From Luteolibacter sp. SL250 (GTDB taxonomy: Bacteria > Verrucomicrobiota > Verrucomicrobiia > Verrucomicrobiales > Akkermansiaceae): DNA of 64,000 nt. Positions 1 through 9,621 of the stretch are shown piece after piece. Numbering within the stretch: the first letter of the stretch is position 1; every line of letters begins with the position of its first letter. The stretch spans positions 3,162,001 to 3,226,000 of the forward strand of contig NZ_CP113054.1 of NCBI RefSeq assembly GCF_026625605.1. Direction: 5' to 3'. The notes under the pieces are model-generated. The model was not told the DNA's origin. It worked only from the letters and a program-made list of their open reading frames with translations, and did not search any database. The translations under genes were made by a program, and so were the position numbers.

Positions 1-1112
1 TCGGCGAATGGGTGGGTGGAAAAATGCCGGACGGCGACCTGAAGTCCCTCATCGTGGACGGAGTCATCGCAGGCCTGAGCGGCACGCTGGTGTTCCTGCC
101 GCAGATCGTCTTGCTGTTCCTGTTCATCGGCCTGCTGGAAAGCTCCGGCTACATGGCGCGTGCCGCCTACATGATGGATGGGGTGATGGCCTTCGCCGGA
201 CTGAGCGGAAAGTCCTTCCTGCCTCTCTTCAGCGCCCATGCCTGCGCCATCCCCGGCGTCATGGCCACCCGCACGATCGACTCTCCGAAGGAACGTCTGG
301 TGACCATTTTCGTGGCCCCGTGGATGAGCTGCTCCGCCCGTCTGCCGGTCTATTTCCTTCTCATCCCGCTGCTGCTGTCAAAGGACAGCCCTGCGTGGCA
401 GCAGGCCACCATACTTTTCTCCGTCTACGCCATCGGTATCATCACCGCCTTCATCGTCGCCCGGGTTGTCCGCGGTCGCCTGGGTCCTGACAAGACGACG
501 AATCACTTCCTGCTGGAACTGCCACCCTACCGCCTGCCGCAGTGGTCTTACATCCTGCGCCACGTGTTCGACCGGGGCTGGGCCTTCGTCGCCCGTGCGG
601 GCACCATCATCCTGGGCCTCTGCATCCTGCTCTGGGCGCTGCAGACCTACCCGAAAAAAGAAGGCACCGAAGACGCCGCGGAACTGCTGGAGTACAGCGC
701 CATGGGCAGGATCGGAGACGTGATCGAGCCGGTCGTAAAGCCGCTGGGCTTCGATGGCCGGGTGGGCACCGCGATTCTTACCTCCTTCGCCGCGCGCGAA
801 GTCTTCAACAGCACGCTCGGCATCCTCTTCCACGCGGAGGAGGCGGAAGACGATGACGCGACGACGAACCTGATCCGCGACAAGGTCACGGCTGCGACAT
901 GGCCGGACGGCCGGCCGCTATTCACACCGCTGACGGTGGTGTCGCTGCTCGTATTCTTCATCTACGCGCTCCAGTGCCTGCCCACCAGCGCGGTGGTGGC
1001 GCGGGAGTCCGGCTCGCTGAAATGGGCCGTCGGGCAGTTCTTTTTCATGTCCGGCTTCGCCTACGTGGCATCTTTGCTTGTATTCCAGGCAGGAAGGCTG
1101 ATGGGTTTCTGA
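1..1112 (+). CDS. feoB: Ferrous iron transport protein B, C-terminal part (5' truncated)
   Basis: This is the membrane half of FeoB, which imports Fe2+ across the inner membrane. The reading frame is open from the window edge (codons begin at base 3), so the N-terminal G domain lies outside. What is visible is typical of the FeoB Gate region: the conserved stretches GYMARAAYMMD, HACAIPGVMATRTID and LVTIFVAPWMSCSARLPVY, which includes the conserved gate cysteines, and the later LTSFAAREVFNSTLGILF. Several long hydrophobic segments follow to a C-terminal end at VFQAGRLMGF. The stop codon touches the start codon of a 52-residue Cys-rich gene, so the two are almost surely cotranscribed and coupled. 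Only the upstream boundary is uncertain. Confidence 0.96.
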   Translation, partial: GEWVGGKMPDGDLKSLIVDGVIAGLSGTLVFLPQIVLLFLFIGLLESSGYMARAAYMMDGVMAFAGLSGKSFLPLFSAHACAIPGVMATRTIDSPKERLVTIFVAPWMSCSARLPVYFLLIPLLLSKDSPAWQQATILFSVYAIGIITAFIVARVVRGRLGPDKTTNHFLLELPPYRLPQWSYILRHVFDRGWAFVARAGTIILGLCILLWALQTYPKKEGTEDAAELLEYSAMGRIGDVIEPVVKPLGFDGRVGTAILTSFAAREVFNSTLGILFHAEEAEDDDATTNLIRDKVTAATWPDGRPLFTPLTVVSLLVFFIYALQCLPTSAVVARESGSLKWAVGQFFFMSGFAYVASLLVFQAGRLMGF

Positions 1113-1271
1113 ATGATACAACTCGAATGGCAGACCGTCGCCGCGCTCGTGATCGTGGCGACCACCCTCACCATCTTCCTCGTCCGGCTGGCAAAGCCGA
1201 AGGCGAAGGGCGGGAACTGCGGCCATAGCTGCGGATGCGGGAAAAAGGCTCCGTCGGACCATTCCCACTGA
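1113..1271 (+). CDS. FeoB-associated Cys-rich small membrane protein
   Basis: A 52-residue protein starts at the base directly after the feoB stop codon (zero gap). It has one N-terminal transmembrane segment (about residues 8-26, WQTVAALVIVATTLTIF) followed by a short basic and cysteine/histidine-rich tail containing NCGHSCGCGKK and ending DHSH. This architecture, one membrane helix followed by a CxxxCxC cluster next to feoB, matches the FeoB-associated Cys-rich membrane protein family. The tail probably binds iron or helps FeoB. The role is inferred from position and composition. It is too short for most gene callers. Confidence 0.85.
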   Translation: MIQLEWQTVAALVIVATTLTIFLVRLAKPKAKGGNCGHSCGCGKKAPSDHSH

Positions 1272-1355
1272 GTTTCCGGAATTTTTTCCGCACCGGCGTG
1301 TAACATTTCCGGTGCCGCATCCGATGTTCCATCCGTAACACCCATCCGTCATCCC

Positions 1356-2699
1356 ATGAAATGGTCTTCTCCCCTGCTGCTGTGCCTCGCCTGCCTCATT
1401 CCGTTTGCCTCTCCGCTGGTCTCCGCCAAGGAGGCCGCGCTGCCGCAGGAACTCTCCACCTACGTGGCCAGGGCGGAACCTGACAGTGGCTGGAAATTGG
1501 TCACCAAGAGCGAATTCGGCGAGTGCGACTACTGGCACCTCAACCTGAAATCCCAGGTCTGGCAGGACATCCCGTGGGAGCATGACCTTGTCATCTTCAA
1601 GCCGAAGAATGTCACCTCCGATGGCAAAATGGTGCTGCTGAACGAAGGCGGCAGCTTCAAACCGGACAAGGCGATGTATGGCGCGTTCCTCGCCAACAAG
1701 ATGAAGGCGCCGGTGGCCATCGTGCTCGGCGTGCCGAAGCAGCCGCTTTACGACGGCAAGCGCGAGGATGATCTCATTGCGGAAACCTTCATCCGCTACC
1801 TGGACACCCAGGACGCCACCTGGCCGCTGCTTTTCCCGATGGTAAAGACGGTGGTGAAGGCGATGGATGCCGTGGGCGAATTCACTGGTCAGGAATGGGG
1901 CGTGAAGACGGACAAGTTCCTCGTCACCGGTGCCTCGAAGCGCGGCTGGACCACCTGGCTCACCGCAGCATCGGATCCACGCGTCATCGCCATCGCTCCG
2001 ATGGTCATCGACATGCTGAACATCCCCGCCCAGCTCCCGCTGCAGGTGGACCGGTTCGGCAAGCCGAGCGATCAGATCTCCCCCTACACCAAGCGTGGCC
2101 TCATCCCGCTAGGTGAAACCGCCGCCGCCAAACGGCTGTGGAGCATCGTCGATCCCTACACCTACCGCGCGAAATACACCATGCCGAAGCTGATCCTGCT
2201 CGGCAACAACGACCCCTACTGGAGCCCGGACGCACTCAACCTCTACTGGGATGAAACGCCCGGTGAGAAATACATCTCCTACACGCCGAACGCCGGCCAC
2301 AACCTGATGGAGGTGGACGCCGCCGGCGCACGCCAGCCGCTGCCCATCCGCGCGCTGGACAACATCGCCGCCTTCGTTCGCGCCCAGTTCACCGGCACCG
2401 CTCTGCCGAAGATCGGCTGGAAGCACGGCGAAGCTGCTGATGGGAAACTCAACCTCACCGTCACCGCCGACCAACCGGCAAAGGAAGCGCGCCTGTGGGT
2501 CGCGAAGTCGGACACCAAGGACTTCCGCAAGGCACGCTGGGAATCCCAACCGCTCGAAATCGGCGATGGCAAATCCATCACCGCCACCGTGACGAAACCG
2601 GACAGCGGCTACATCGCCTACTACGCGGATCTGAACTACGAAGTGGATGGCGGCCCGATGTGGCTCTGCACCCAGCTCCGCCTCGCCGGAGCGGAATAA
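1356..2699 (+). CDS. PhoPQ-activated pathogenicity-related family protein (secreted alpha/beta-hydrolase-like)
   Basis: This 447-residue protein begins with a signal peptide (hydrophobic residues about 5-23, ending near SAKEA), so it is likely periplasmic or outer-membrane facing. The body matches the PhoPQ-activated pathogenicity-related (PqaA-like) family: an early segment with VWQDIPWEHDLVIFKP, a nucleophile-elbow-like LVTGASKRGWTTWL (about residue 190), APMVIDMLN, and a late GNNDPYWSPDAL and NAGHNLMEVD, which supply candidate acid and His residues of a hydrolase triad. A C-terminal beta domain (about 350-447) follows. The enzymatic substrate is not known for this family. It stands alone, with 84 bases upstream holding no obvious regulatory motif. 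Confidence 0.85.
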   Translation: MKWSSPLLLCLACLIPFASPLVSAKEAALPQELSTYVARAEPDSGWKLVTKSEFGECDYWHLNLKSQVWQDIPWEHDLVIFKPKNVTSDGKMVLLNEGGSFKPDKAMYGAFLANKMKAPVAIVLGVPKQPLYDGKREDDLIAETFIRYLDTQDATWPLLFPMVKTVVKAMDAVGEFTGQEWGVKTDKFLVTGASKRGWTTWLTAASDPRVIAIAPMVIDMLNIPAQLPLQVDRFGKPSDQISPYTKRGLIPLGETAAAKRLWSIVDPYTYRAKYTMPKLILLGNNDPYWSPDALNLYWDETPGEKYISYTPNAGHNLMEVDAAGARQPLPIRALDNIAAFVRAQFTGTALPKIGWKHGEAADGKLNLTVTADQPAKEARLWVAKSDTKDFRKARWESQPLEIGDGKSITATVTKPDSGYIAYYADLNYEVDGGPMWLCTQLRLAGAE

Positions 2700-2768
2700 C
2701 AACCATGTAAGGCGGCTAGGGCCGTCGCTGGTCATTCGGGAAGAAAAAGCGACGGTCACAGACCTCCC

Positions 2769-4092
2769 TTATGGTCCCAACGCTGAGCGGACCTGCGCCA
2801 CCACCGCATCCGCCGCGGAAGCCTCGACACACAGGGCGACACGTTCCGCCTTTCCATCCACGATCAGTTCGATCCTTTTCGCCGCCGCAGGTCCTCCCGC
2901 CATGAACAGCACTGAACGGATGTCCGTCACCGCGTGTCGCGGGAAACTCCGCTCACGGCAGACCAATCCGTGCCGCATTGTCCGCACCGCCACCTCCGAA
3001 TCATTTCCCTCCAACCGGACTTCCTCACGCGACGATCTGAACGCCTTCCAAAGAAGCATAAGCCCGGCCAGTCGTCATCGCCAGCGCGATCGCCGTCCAT
3101 ACGATCCGAAACAACCAGCGGATGACGTCGAAAAACAAATCAACCACTCCGACGAAATCATTCCGGTATCCTCCGTGGGACTCATCGCCACCGAGCAGGA
3201 AAACACCGACTGCGACAAATCCCGCTCCCATGAGAGACATGATGATCGCAAATCCTGTCGCCGACTTCCAAGCCATTGGCAGAGGAAATGAAAACGACGA
3301 AACCTTTCCTGTCGTAATCACCCTTTCCACCTCCGCCGGCACGAACGGACGGCTTTCGTCTTTCCCTGCCACCCGCCGCAGGTCCGCCACCAACCACGCT
3401 CTTTCCCCGATCGAAAGCATCGTACCGAAGCGCAGTTTCTTCACCGCCGTTCTGATCTCGATGCCATAGACCGGCTGGTAGTTCTGCTGATAGAATTCTT
3501 TCTGCGCGATCGATCTCACCTCGTCGCAGCGAATGCTCGTTTCCTTCCTCCTCCCAAACATCTCTCTCGCCAGAGAGATTGTCTCACCGTCCGATCTCAA
3601 CACATGCCTGGCGAACTTGTTTCGCAATCCCGCATATAACATCCCTATCCCGACACCCCAGAAAATGAGGTAGAACGGAACGATCACCCACCGCAGAACT
3701 TCACCGTTCACGGTGGAGCTGAACACCGCTGGAATGATGAACGCGCCGTGCCCGAAGGTGAACACGCACCAGGGAATTCCGAACGCTAGAAGGCAGCCGC
3801 TCTTGCCGGCGGACGGAATCCTCCACACCACCTCACCGGCGTCCTCCTCCCGGACGATCTTCGTTTCCGGCGGAGGCTCGTCGGCGTCTCCGAAAAATTT
3901 GGCATCCTTGCCCGCGAGAACCCATTCATCGACGAGCGACTCCTTTCCGCACGACTCGCAGCGCGCCACATCCCGACCGGCATCAGGAGCCGACCTCGCC
4001 CTGTACCCACATTCCGGACAGCACAGGCTCCCGTCGGCTACCAGTCTGGAGAGATTCGCCAGCTTCAGTTTGCCGATGATGCCTTCCAACAT
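2769..4092 (-). pseudogene. Zinc-ribbon membrane protein, copy 1, split by a frameshift
   Basis: This gene is a paralogue of the one at 11252-12556. From the chosen start, cysteines 25, 28, 45 and 48 form a zinc ribbon (CPECG ... CESCG) at the same positions as in the other copy. Shared blocks follow: GDADxPPPxTKIVR, W(R/H)IPxxGKxGC, EKEFYQxNYQ and KAWLVADLRR-like. There are about four membrane segments. After about residue 343 the frame runs into a stop at 3025, while the rest of the paralogue's C-terminal domain continues in another frame at 2769-3059 (MLLWKAFRSS to VRSALGP). The two frames overlap by 35 bases, so one indel near 3060 splits an otherwise roughly 440-residue protein. Function unknown. 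It lies 260 bases downstream of jetD on the same strand. Confidence 0.75.
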
Positions 4093-4295
4093 TTGCCGGT
4101 AGGTTATCTGCAAGCACGCGATTGTCCCTATTTTTCCAAACATCAGCACGTTGCCGGGGAAATCCACGGACCTCCACACCGCTCCCTTGTGGAAAGGTGC
4201 CGGCCCGTGGAGGAAAAGAAACGATATCCAGCTTGGGAGACATCAAGGGCGATGCGCCGTCCACCCCCGGCCCTTTCGGAGAAAGCGCTTCCGTT

Positions 4296-4317
4296 CCCCG
4301 TCGGCTTCGCCGCGGGG
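4296..4317 (-). other. GC-rich hairpin downstream of jetD
   Basis: CCCCG and CGGC can pair with GCCG and CGGGG around a TTC loop, with one bulged T, 36-57 bases after the jetD stop. No T-run follows on the minus strand, so it is not a canonical terminator. It may slow read-through into the zinc-ribbon gene or be chance structure in GC-rich DNA. Confidence 0.3.
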
Positions 4318-4352
4318 GTGCATGGCAAGTCCATCACCGATCGCCCCTGGAT

Positions 4353-5567
4353 TTAGTCCCTGAAGATCGCCCGGATCTCATCCAGAACCGCCTGCATCGG
4401 CAGTGACTCCTGCTCGAAATCCCCTTTCATCCCGGCGGCAAGCATCTTGTCCAGTTCCAAGAGGCAATGCCCGGAGAGATGGGACGAAGACAACAAACGA
4501 GTGATGACCTTTCGCTCTCCCTCCGTCAGCAGGACGTTATTCATCCCTTCCCTGAACCGCATCATCAGCGGCCTGAACGCACGGCCCGTCCGTTCGCATA
4601 GATCGTGGAGGATAGCGAAGCCCGCGGGATCACTGTCGCCGAAATGATGGAACTCCATATCATCAGGCAGCCATTGGAGCAGGAGCCGGGTGGCGGCTCC
4701 GGGAAAGCTGGTATGGATCAGCAGCACACCGGTTTTCGCCGCGGCGAGTTCATGGAATACGCATTCATTCTCCACCGTCACGCAGGCTCGCGTCCGGCAT
4801 CGGATGAACGATGCCGCGGCGAGATCGATGGCTGAGATGGCCGTGGGCGCAGACAGCAGCCCGAAGTCGATACGTCCACCCGCGAACTCCAGCTCCAGTG
4901 GACCGTGGATCCACGCGGAACGAGGCGCATCCACGATGCCGAAGTCCGCCAGAGACGTCTTCTCGCCGGAGGTGATCGCCTCAATGGAAGTTTCCAGCCT
5001 AGCACGCCAACGCCCCAGTTGTTTCGAGTCACCGGTGATCCGCGAACTGGCACGCTGGATCAGCGCTTCCTCCTGCCAGTTCAGGACGGCCACGAGTACA
5101 GCGAGAAACCGTTCGTTGCCCGCGGCATCGTCCCGCTTGAACGGTGGAATGGGATCTCCCACCGAGGCGCATGCGGCAAGCCCGGCACACCATGCCCTCC
5201 AACCCTCCTGATAGGGATGCGGCACTGTGATGTCGGATGCCCTACGGAAAAAATCCGCCAGTTTGCCGCGTTCTTCCGAAGGAGAGGCGCATCCGGTCGC
5301 TGCGAACAACCATTGCTCTCCCCCATCGAGCTTCAATTTCAGAAATTTTTCATGACCCAGCCGGTCCCTCTCGATGACCAGCATGCCCCCCGACCTTCGC
5401 TCAGCGGCGAGGAGTTCCTGCACTGCGATCTCCCGCTCATCCCCGTCATGCACTGCGGCAAGGAGGAGGAACTTCTCCCAGTCGATCGTGTAATCCCTCT
5501 TCCCTCCCCGCCTGGCAGCGGAGGAACGGAGGTAGATTTCCGCGAACGCGCTGAGGGTTGGGTTCAT
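4353..5567 (-). CDS. jetD: Wadjet defence protein JetD (Toprim-type nuclease subunit)
   Basis: JetD is the Toprim (topoisomerase VI A-like) nuclease that cuts plasmid DNA once the JetABC motor has recognised it. This 404-residue protein has the expected two-part layout: an N-terminal DNA-binding-like region (about 1-220, DUF3322-like) and a C-terminal DUF2220/Toprim core. In the core, Glu266 lies in TVENECVFHEL and the metal-binding acidic pair Asp311/Asp313 lies in HHFGDSDPAGFAIL, as expected for an active enzyme. It overlaps the jetC stop by 4 bases (ATGA), so translation is coupled. It is the last gene of the jetABCD operon. Identification is strong from the core motif plus context. Confidence 0.92.
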   Translation of the reverse strand: MNPTLSAFAEIYLRSSAARRGGKRDYTIDWEKFLLLAAVHDGDEREIAVQELLAAERRSGGMLVIERDRLGHEKFLKLKLDGGEQWLFAATGCASPSEERGKLADFFRRASDITVPHPYQEGWRAWCAGLAACASVGDPIPPFKRDDAAGNERFLAVLVAVLNWQEEALIQRASSRITGDSKQLGRWRARLETSIEAITSGEKTSLADFGIVDAPRSAWIHGPLELEFAGGRIDFGLLSAPTAISAIDLAAASFIRCRTRACVTVENECVFHELAAAKTGVLLIHTSFPGAATRLLLQWLPDDMEFHHFGDSDPAGFAILHDLCERTGRAFRPLMMRFREGMNNVLLTEGERKVITRLLSSSHLSGHCLLELDKMLAAGMKGDFEQESLPMQAVLDEIRAIFRD

Positions 5568-8500
5568 GTCTCGGTGCCCTGGTGGTCGCTGTCAGAGATC
5601 CACTTCCTGCCTTCCGGAGAGTCCCGGTAGAGGATCACCGGCACATTGCGCACGCCGATCCGAGAACCCCGCCGCTCGTCTTTCCGCGAGATGACGATCA
5701 GCTCGTCACACTGGCTGAACGCGTAGGGGATGTTGCCGCTCGACATGGAGAACATGCCCTGCAGGTCGAGTTCGCTCATGGCCTCGATGCAGTTCTGGAT
5801 CCGCTCGCCGGAGAGTTTGGAGAAGGCTTCGTCAATCGGCACCAGCGCCAGCGACGGATCCTTTCGACGGCTCTCATGGCGGTTGTAGGCGTGCAGGTAG
5901 CTGGCAAGGATGGCGACGAAATAAGGGCTCTGGTTCTCACCACCGCTCATCTTGCCACCCTGCTTGTCCACATCGATGGGCGGACGGTCCGGATCGCGGA
6001 TGTCCGTGACGAACAGCTTGTAGTCGAAATACTGGCGGTAATCCAGCAGCCGCGCCGCTTCCGGACTGTTGGCGTTCTGGACCAGCAGGCGGAGGAAATT
6101 CTGGAGCGCGTCCTGCAGCTCGCCACCCATCTGGGAGAAAAACAGTTCATCCTCATGGTGGACCGCGTTCATGTCGATGAGGTCGCGGTAGATCTTGTAC
6201 TCCGGATTCGGCCTGCGCTCGATCCGGTAGCGGTCATGCCCGATGGGCCGCTTGAGCTGGCTGTTGAGCATGGCGATGATGTTCTCCACGTTCTTCAGCG
6301 CCTGCTGCATGCGGCTCAGTACCTGGGTGCGGAACAGCGTTTCCCAGCGCTTCCTCTCGGTGCCGGACTTCTTCTCGTACTCCGGGATATTGGCGTCCTG
6401 GATCTGGGCGAGCCGTGATTCGTAGGGAGCGGTGTCGGTGCCGTCCTCCGGCAGGTCATCGAACTTCGGAGTGAAGGCCTTCTTGAAGCCAAGCATCTCC
6501 ACCTTGAGATCCCCGATGGTGGCGGTGGTTTTCACCTCAGCGGCGGCGGCGGCCTTGCGGAACTCATTCGCGAGGACATCCGATGCCGGGGTGTAGTCGG
6601 AGGCTTCCTTCTTCCATGTGGTGTAGCGCTCCAAATGGCGGTGGATATCCACCGACAGCTTCACCCGGGCGAAGTCATCCTCGCGGCGGGCGGCGGTTTC
6701 CTCCAGTTGCTTGAGCAGCTTCTCCGTATCCTGGATCTCGCGGATGCGGCCCTTCTTCAGGATGGCGGTGTTCTCCGCGTGGTAGCCTTTTACCTGCTCC
6801 GCCAGTTCCTCGATCTCCTCATGGATGCGGTCGAACTCATCGGTCGCGATAGCCTGGATCTGCGACGTCAGTTCGTCGTGCTCCTCCTGCTTCTTCGGCA
6901 GGTCCTCCACCCGGATCAGCTCGCGGATGACGTCCTCATGTTCCGGCACGGCGGCGGATCGCTCACGGATCAGGCGTTCCACCTCATTCTCCAGCGGCTC
7001 CAGCCTACGCAGCGCGGCGTCGATCTCCGCCACCCGGGCATTCTTGATCTCAAGCTGGCGGCGCAGGCCTTCCTTTCCGATGAACGGCGTCCCGTTGTAG
7101 GGCACCGGACGGGCGAGCATGCCGTCCTTTTTATACAGGCCGTCCGGAGCCACCGACGACGCGTGCTTGTCCAGTTGGGAAGCGTGCGGAACACGGATCA
7201 TCTCCCCGAACAGGGAGTCGATGCAGGCGCGGGCGTCATCGTCCTCCGTGGACAGCATCTCCGCAAGGGAGCCTTTCTTGACCGTCGTCTTCGACATCTT
7301 GCCCGCGGACGCACTGATGAGGCGCTGCATGCCCCCGTCCGCAAGATCGGAAGCCGGGAGCTGGGCCAGGATCGCCGCTGCCTGTTCATAGTGCCCGCCG
7401 GAAACAAGCACGGCGAATTTCTCGTCAAACACGACTTCGGCGGCAGCCCGCCATGACTCATCAGTCACCTCGCAGATCTCCCGCAGGGCGCGGGGCGGTG
7501 TCTCTCCCGGCAACAAGGGGAGCTGTGCCTTCAGCGCCGAAAGCAGCGGCTGCGGCCCCGGCGAGACGCCCCGCTGCAGCAGGTCGATCTGCGCCTTCAG
7601 CTCAGATTTCTCGTTCCTCAGAACACGCAGCTCCTCGCGCTCCGGCTCGAAGCGGGAGCGGATGCCCTTCACCGTCTCATTCGCGGCTTCCGCCAGCAAC
7701 GACAGGGAAGACGCGGTCTGTTCCCGCTCGCAGTCTTCCAGGAAGCGGATGGCGCTTCCGAGACGGGTGGTGTCCACAAAGGGATGCAGCGGAGCCTTCG
7801 CCACCTGCTCCATCCATGACTTCGCGGACTTGATGCGCTTGCCCAGGCCGTTGCCGAGGCGGCTGGCGATGTCCCGGAGCTTTTCGATCTCCTGCTCCAG
7901 CTTGCCGATGTCATCGGAGAGCTTCTTGTAAAGGCGTCCGTCGGAGGATTCGTTGAGCAAGGTCGTCAACGACTCGCGGCGGCGGTTGCCGGCCTCGATC
8001 AGTTCCGCCAGTTCCTCCAGCCGCGCCTCGTCCTTTTCGTTCGCCTTCCGCAGGTCGCCCAGACGGCGCGATGTCTGCTCCATCTCCGTGGAAGCATGGA
8101 GATGGGCGAACTCCGCCGCCAGATAGGTGGCCACCGCCTGATCTCGCTCCGCATCGCGCAGCGTTGTCGAGAGATCCCGGATGCGCACCAACCGGTCGAG
8201 CTGCGCCGTCAGCGAGGCAAGCTCCCTTTCATAAGATTGGAAATCGCGGAAAGAGGAAACCACATCCTCCACCGGCACGGCCTCCGCCGGCAGCACGAAC
8301 TGGCGGCAAAAATCGTCAAAACTCTTGAGGTTGGTGAACGACATCGCGCTGGGCAGCAGGCGCTGGAGCACATCCTTGTTGAAGTTGAGGTGCTGCGGGT
8401 TCGACATGTCCCGCAGGTATTCGCGCGGGGACGAGAACAAGCGCCCGCCCTTTGAGTCGATCATGCGCTTGAACGCGCCCAGCGCGCTCGGCCGCGGCTT

Positions 8501-8956
8501 GCCATCCTCCGCCTCCGTCAGGAAGTCGGACTTCTCCAGCGCCGCCTCGCAGAAGAACGGCGTGGTGGTGCCGTCGTTCTCGGCGGCGGAGCGGAACTCG
8601 AAACGGAGGCCCCATGTCTCGACCCGCTTGCCGTCCGGCCAGGTGAACTCCGCGGCGATGTAGGTGGTGATGCCCTTGTCGTGGAAATACTGCGGCTGTC
8701 CGTTCTCCTCACGCTTCGTGTCGAGCAGGCAGTAACTCTTGATCGTCCGGTCGCTCTTGTTGCCGGTGGCGGAACGGTTGAAATGGTGGTGCGCCCGCTC
8801 CGGTCCCACCAGGACGAGCATCAGCAGGTCCATGAGGATGGATTTGCCGGAACCGGTGACACCGGCCAGCACGAGATTCCCACGCACGGGCAGCGAGTCC
8901 CGGTAGCCATACCAGTTGAGCGCGTGCAGTTTTGTCAGTCGGATGGCCCGGCTCAT
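5564..8956 (-). CDS. jetC: Wadjet defence protein JetC (SMC-like ATPase)
   Basis: JetC is the SMC-family motor of the Wadjet complex; its ATPase heads drive DNA loop extrusion used to sense small circular DNA. The 1130-residue protein has a Walker A loop GVTGSGKS at residues 32-39, long coiled-coil arms (about 230-430 and 640-780, rich in Glu, Lys, Arg, Leu) around a hinge-like centre (about 470-640), and C-terminal ABC elements: the signature SGGE at 1004-1007 and a Walker B strand LALVPIDEAF at 1036-1045. All catalytic motifs are intact. It overlaps jetB upstream and jetD downstream by 4 bases each. Size and layout fit the family. Confidence 0.93.
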   Translation of the reverse strand: MSRAIRLTKLHALNWYGYRDSLPVRGNLVLAGVTGSGKSILMDLLMLVLVGPERAHHHFNRSATGNKSDRTIKSYCLLDTKREENGQPQYFHDKGITTYIAAEFTWPDGKRVETWGLRFEFRSAAENDGTTTPFFCEAALEKSDFLTEAEDGKPRPSALGAFKRMIDSKGGRLFSSPREYLRDMSNPQHLNFNKDVLQRLLPSAMSFTNLKSFDDFCRQFVLPAEAVPVEDVVSSFRDFQSYERELASLTAQLDRLVRIRDLSTTLRDAERDQAVATYLAAEFAHLHASTEMEQTSRRLGDLRKANEKDEARLEELAELIEAGNRRRESLTTLLNESSDGRLYKKLSDDIGKLEQEIEKLRDIASRLGNGLGKRIKSAKSWMEQVAKAPLHPFVDTTRLGSAIRFLEDCEREQTASSLSLLAEAANETVKGIRSRFEPEREELRVLRNEKSELKAQIDLLQRGVSPGPQPLLSALKAQLPLLPGETPPRALREICEVTDESWRAAAEVVFDEKFAVLVSGGHYEQAAAILAQLPASDLADGGMQRLISASAGKMSKTTVKKGSLAEMLSTEDDDARACIDSLFGEMIRVPHASQLDKHASSVAPDGLYKKDGMLARPVPYNGTPFIGKEGLRRQLEIKNARVAEIDAALRRLEPLENEVERLIRERSAAVPEHEDVIRELIRVEDLPKKQEEHDELTSQIQAIATDEFDRIHEEIEELAEQVKGYHAENTAILKKGRIREIQDTEKLLKQLEETAARREDDFARVKLSVDIHRHLERYTTWKKEASDYTPASDVLANEFRKAAAAAEVKTTATIGDLKVEMLGFKKAFTPKFDDLPEDGTDTAPYESRLAQIQDANIPEYEKKSGTERKRWETLFRTQVLSRMQQALKNVENIIAMLNSQLKRPIGHDRYRIERRPNPEYKIYRDLIDMNAVHHEDELFFSQMGGELQDALQNFLRLLVQNANSPEAARLLDYRQYFDYKLFVTDIRDPDRPPIDVDKQGGKMSGGENQSPYFVAILASYLHAYNRHESRRKDPSLALVPIDEAFSKLSGERIQNCIEAMSELDLQGMFSMSSGNIPYAFSQCDELIVISRKDERRGSRIGVRNVPVILYRDSPEGRKWISDSDHQGTET

Positions 8957-9621
8957 GAAAGTTCCTCCTCTTCCTGGAATGCGGCTTCATCGCCTTCCTC
9001 GTCCGCGGGATCACTGCGGAAGTGGGCGGCGGTTTCCTGCCAGGCGGCCAGCTCGCGGAATGGCAGGACGCGGCGGATGGCGGGCAGCACCTCGATCCCG
9101 GTGTCCTCGAACGCTTCCGCCGCGGTCAGCTTGATGAGGTTTAGCCGCGCGGCCTGGCGCAGGATTTCCCGCAACCTTCCTTTCGGGATCTGCCCGGTGA
9201 CGTCCGGCAGCAACTGGTCCCGCAGCAGGTCACCAAGCTCCGCGACGGAGAGGAATGCCTGGTCCGCGCCCTCATCACGCCACCTCACGTCACCTGCATA
9301 CCACAGGGCCAGCCACACCAGCGTCGCATCCTGCGTCAACCGCAGGCGCAGGGATGCCGCCTTCGGCACCGCCTGGATGAGGCGCTCCTCATGATGCACC
9401 GCGACATCCAGCCCGTTGAGCGAGGCGATCTCCTTCACCCAGTCGTCGTGCTGGCGCGCCCAGTGGTAGAGGGCCGTGCGGGAAGCCTCCAGACCGTTGA
9501 TCGAGCCTCCGGCGAGAAGCTCCTGCAGCACTTCGGCAAGCCGCTCGCGGTCGCTCTCCGAGAGCGATAGCAAGGTCGGAGCCGCGTCGATGGTGAAAGC
9601 GTTCGGTTCTTCGGCACTCAT
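8953..9621 (-). CDS. jetB: Wadjet defence protein JetB (DUF4194, MukE/kite-like subunit)
   Basis: JetB is the small winged-helix (kite) subunit that binds the kleisin JetA and bridges it to the SMC motor. The 222-residue length, the acidic C-terminus (EEGDEAAFQEEEELS) and the position between JetA and JetC fit DUF4194. Internal features include a helical N-terminus, SESDRERLAEVLQELLAGG, and a later GQIPKGRLREILRQAARLNLIK segment that looks like a winged-helix element. Its start overlaps the jetA stop by 4 bases and its own stop overlaps jetC by 4 bases. The call rests on operon context as much as on sequence, since the family diverges quickly. Confidence 0.85.
   Translation of the reverse strand: MSAEEPNAFTIDAAPTLLSLSESDRERLAEVLQELLAGGSINGLEASRTALYHWARQHDDWVKEIASLNGLDVAVHHEERLIQAVPKAASLRLRLTQDATLVWLALWYAGDVRWRDEGADQAFLSVAELGDLLRDQLLPDVTGQIPKGRLREILRQAARLNLIKLTAAEAFEDTGIEVLPAIRRVLPFRELAAWQETAAHFRSDPADEEGDEAAFQEEEELS

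Noticed and set aside
5558-6418. Plus-strand frame of 286 codons opposite jetC
   Set aside because: It is a shadow of jetC with Val/Asp/His/Leu-rich composition typical of antisense frames, and no motif supports it.
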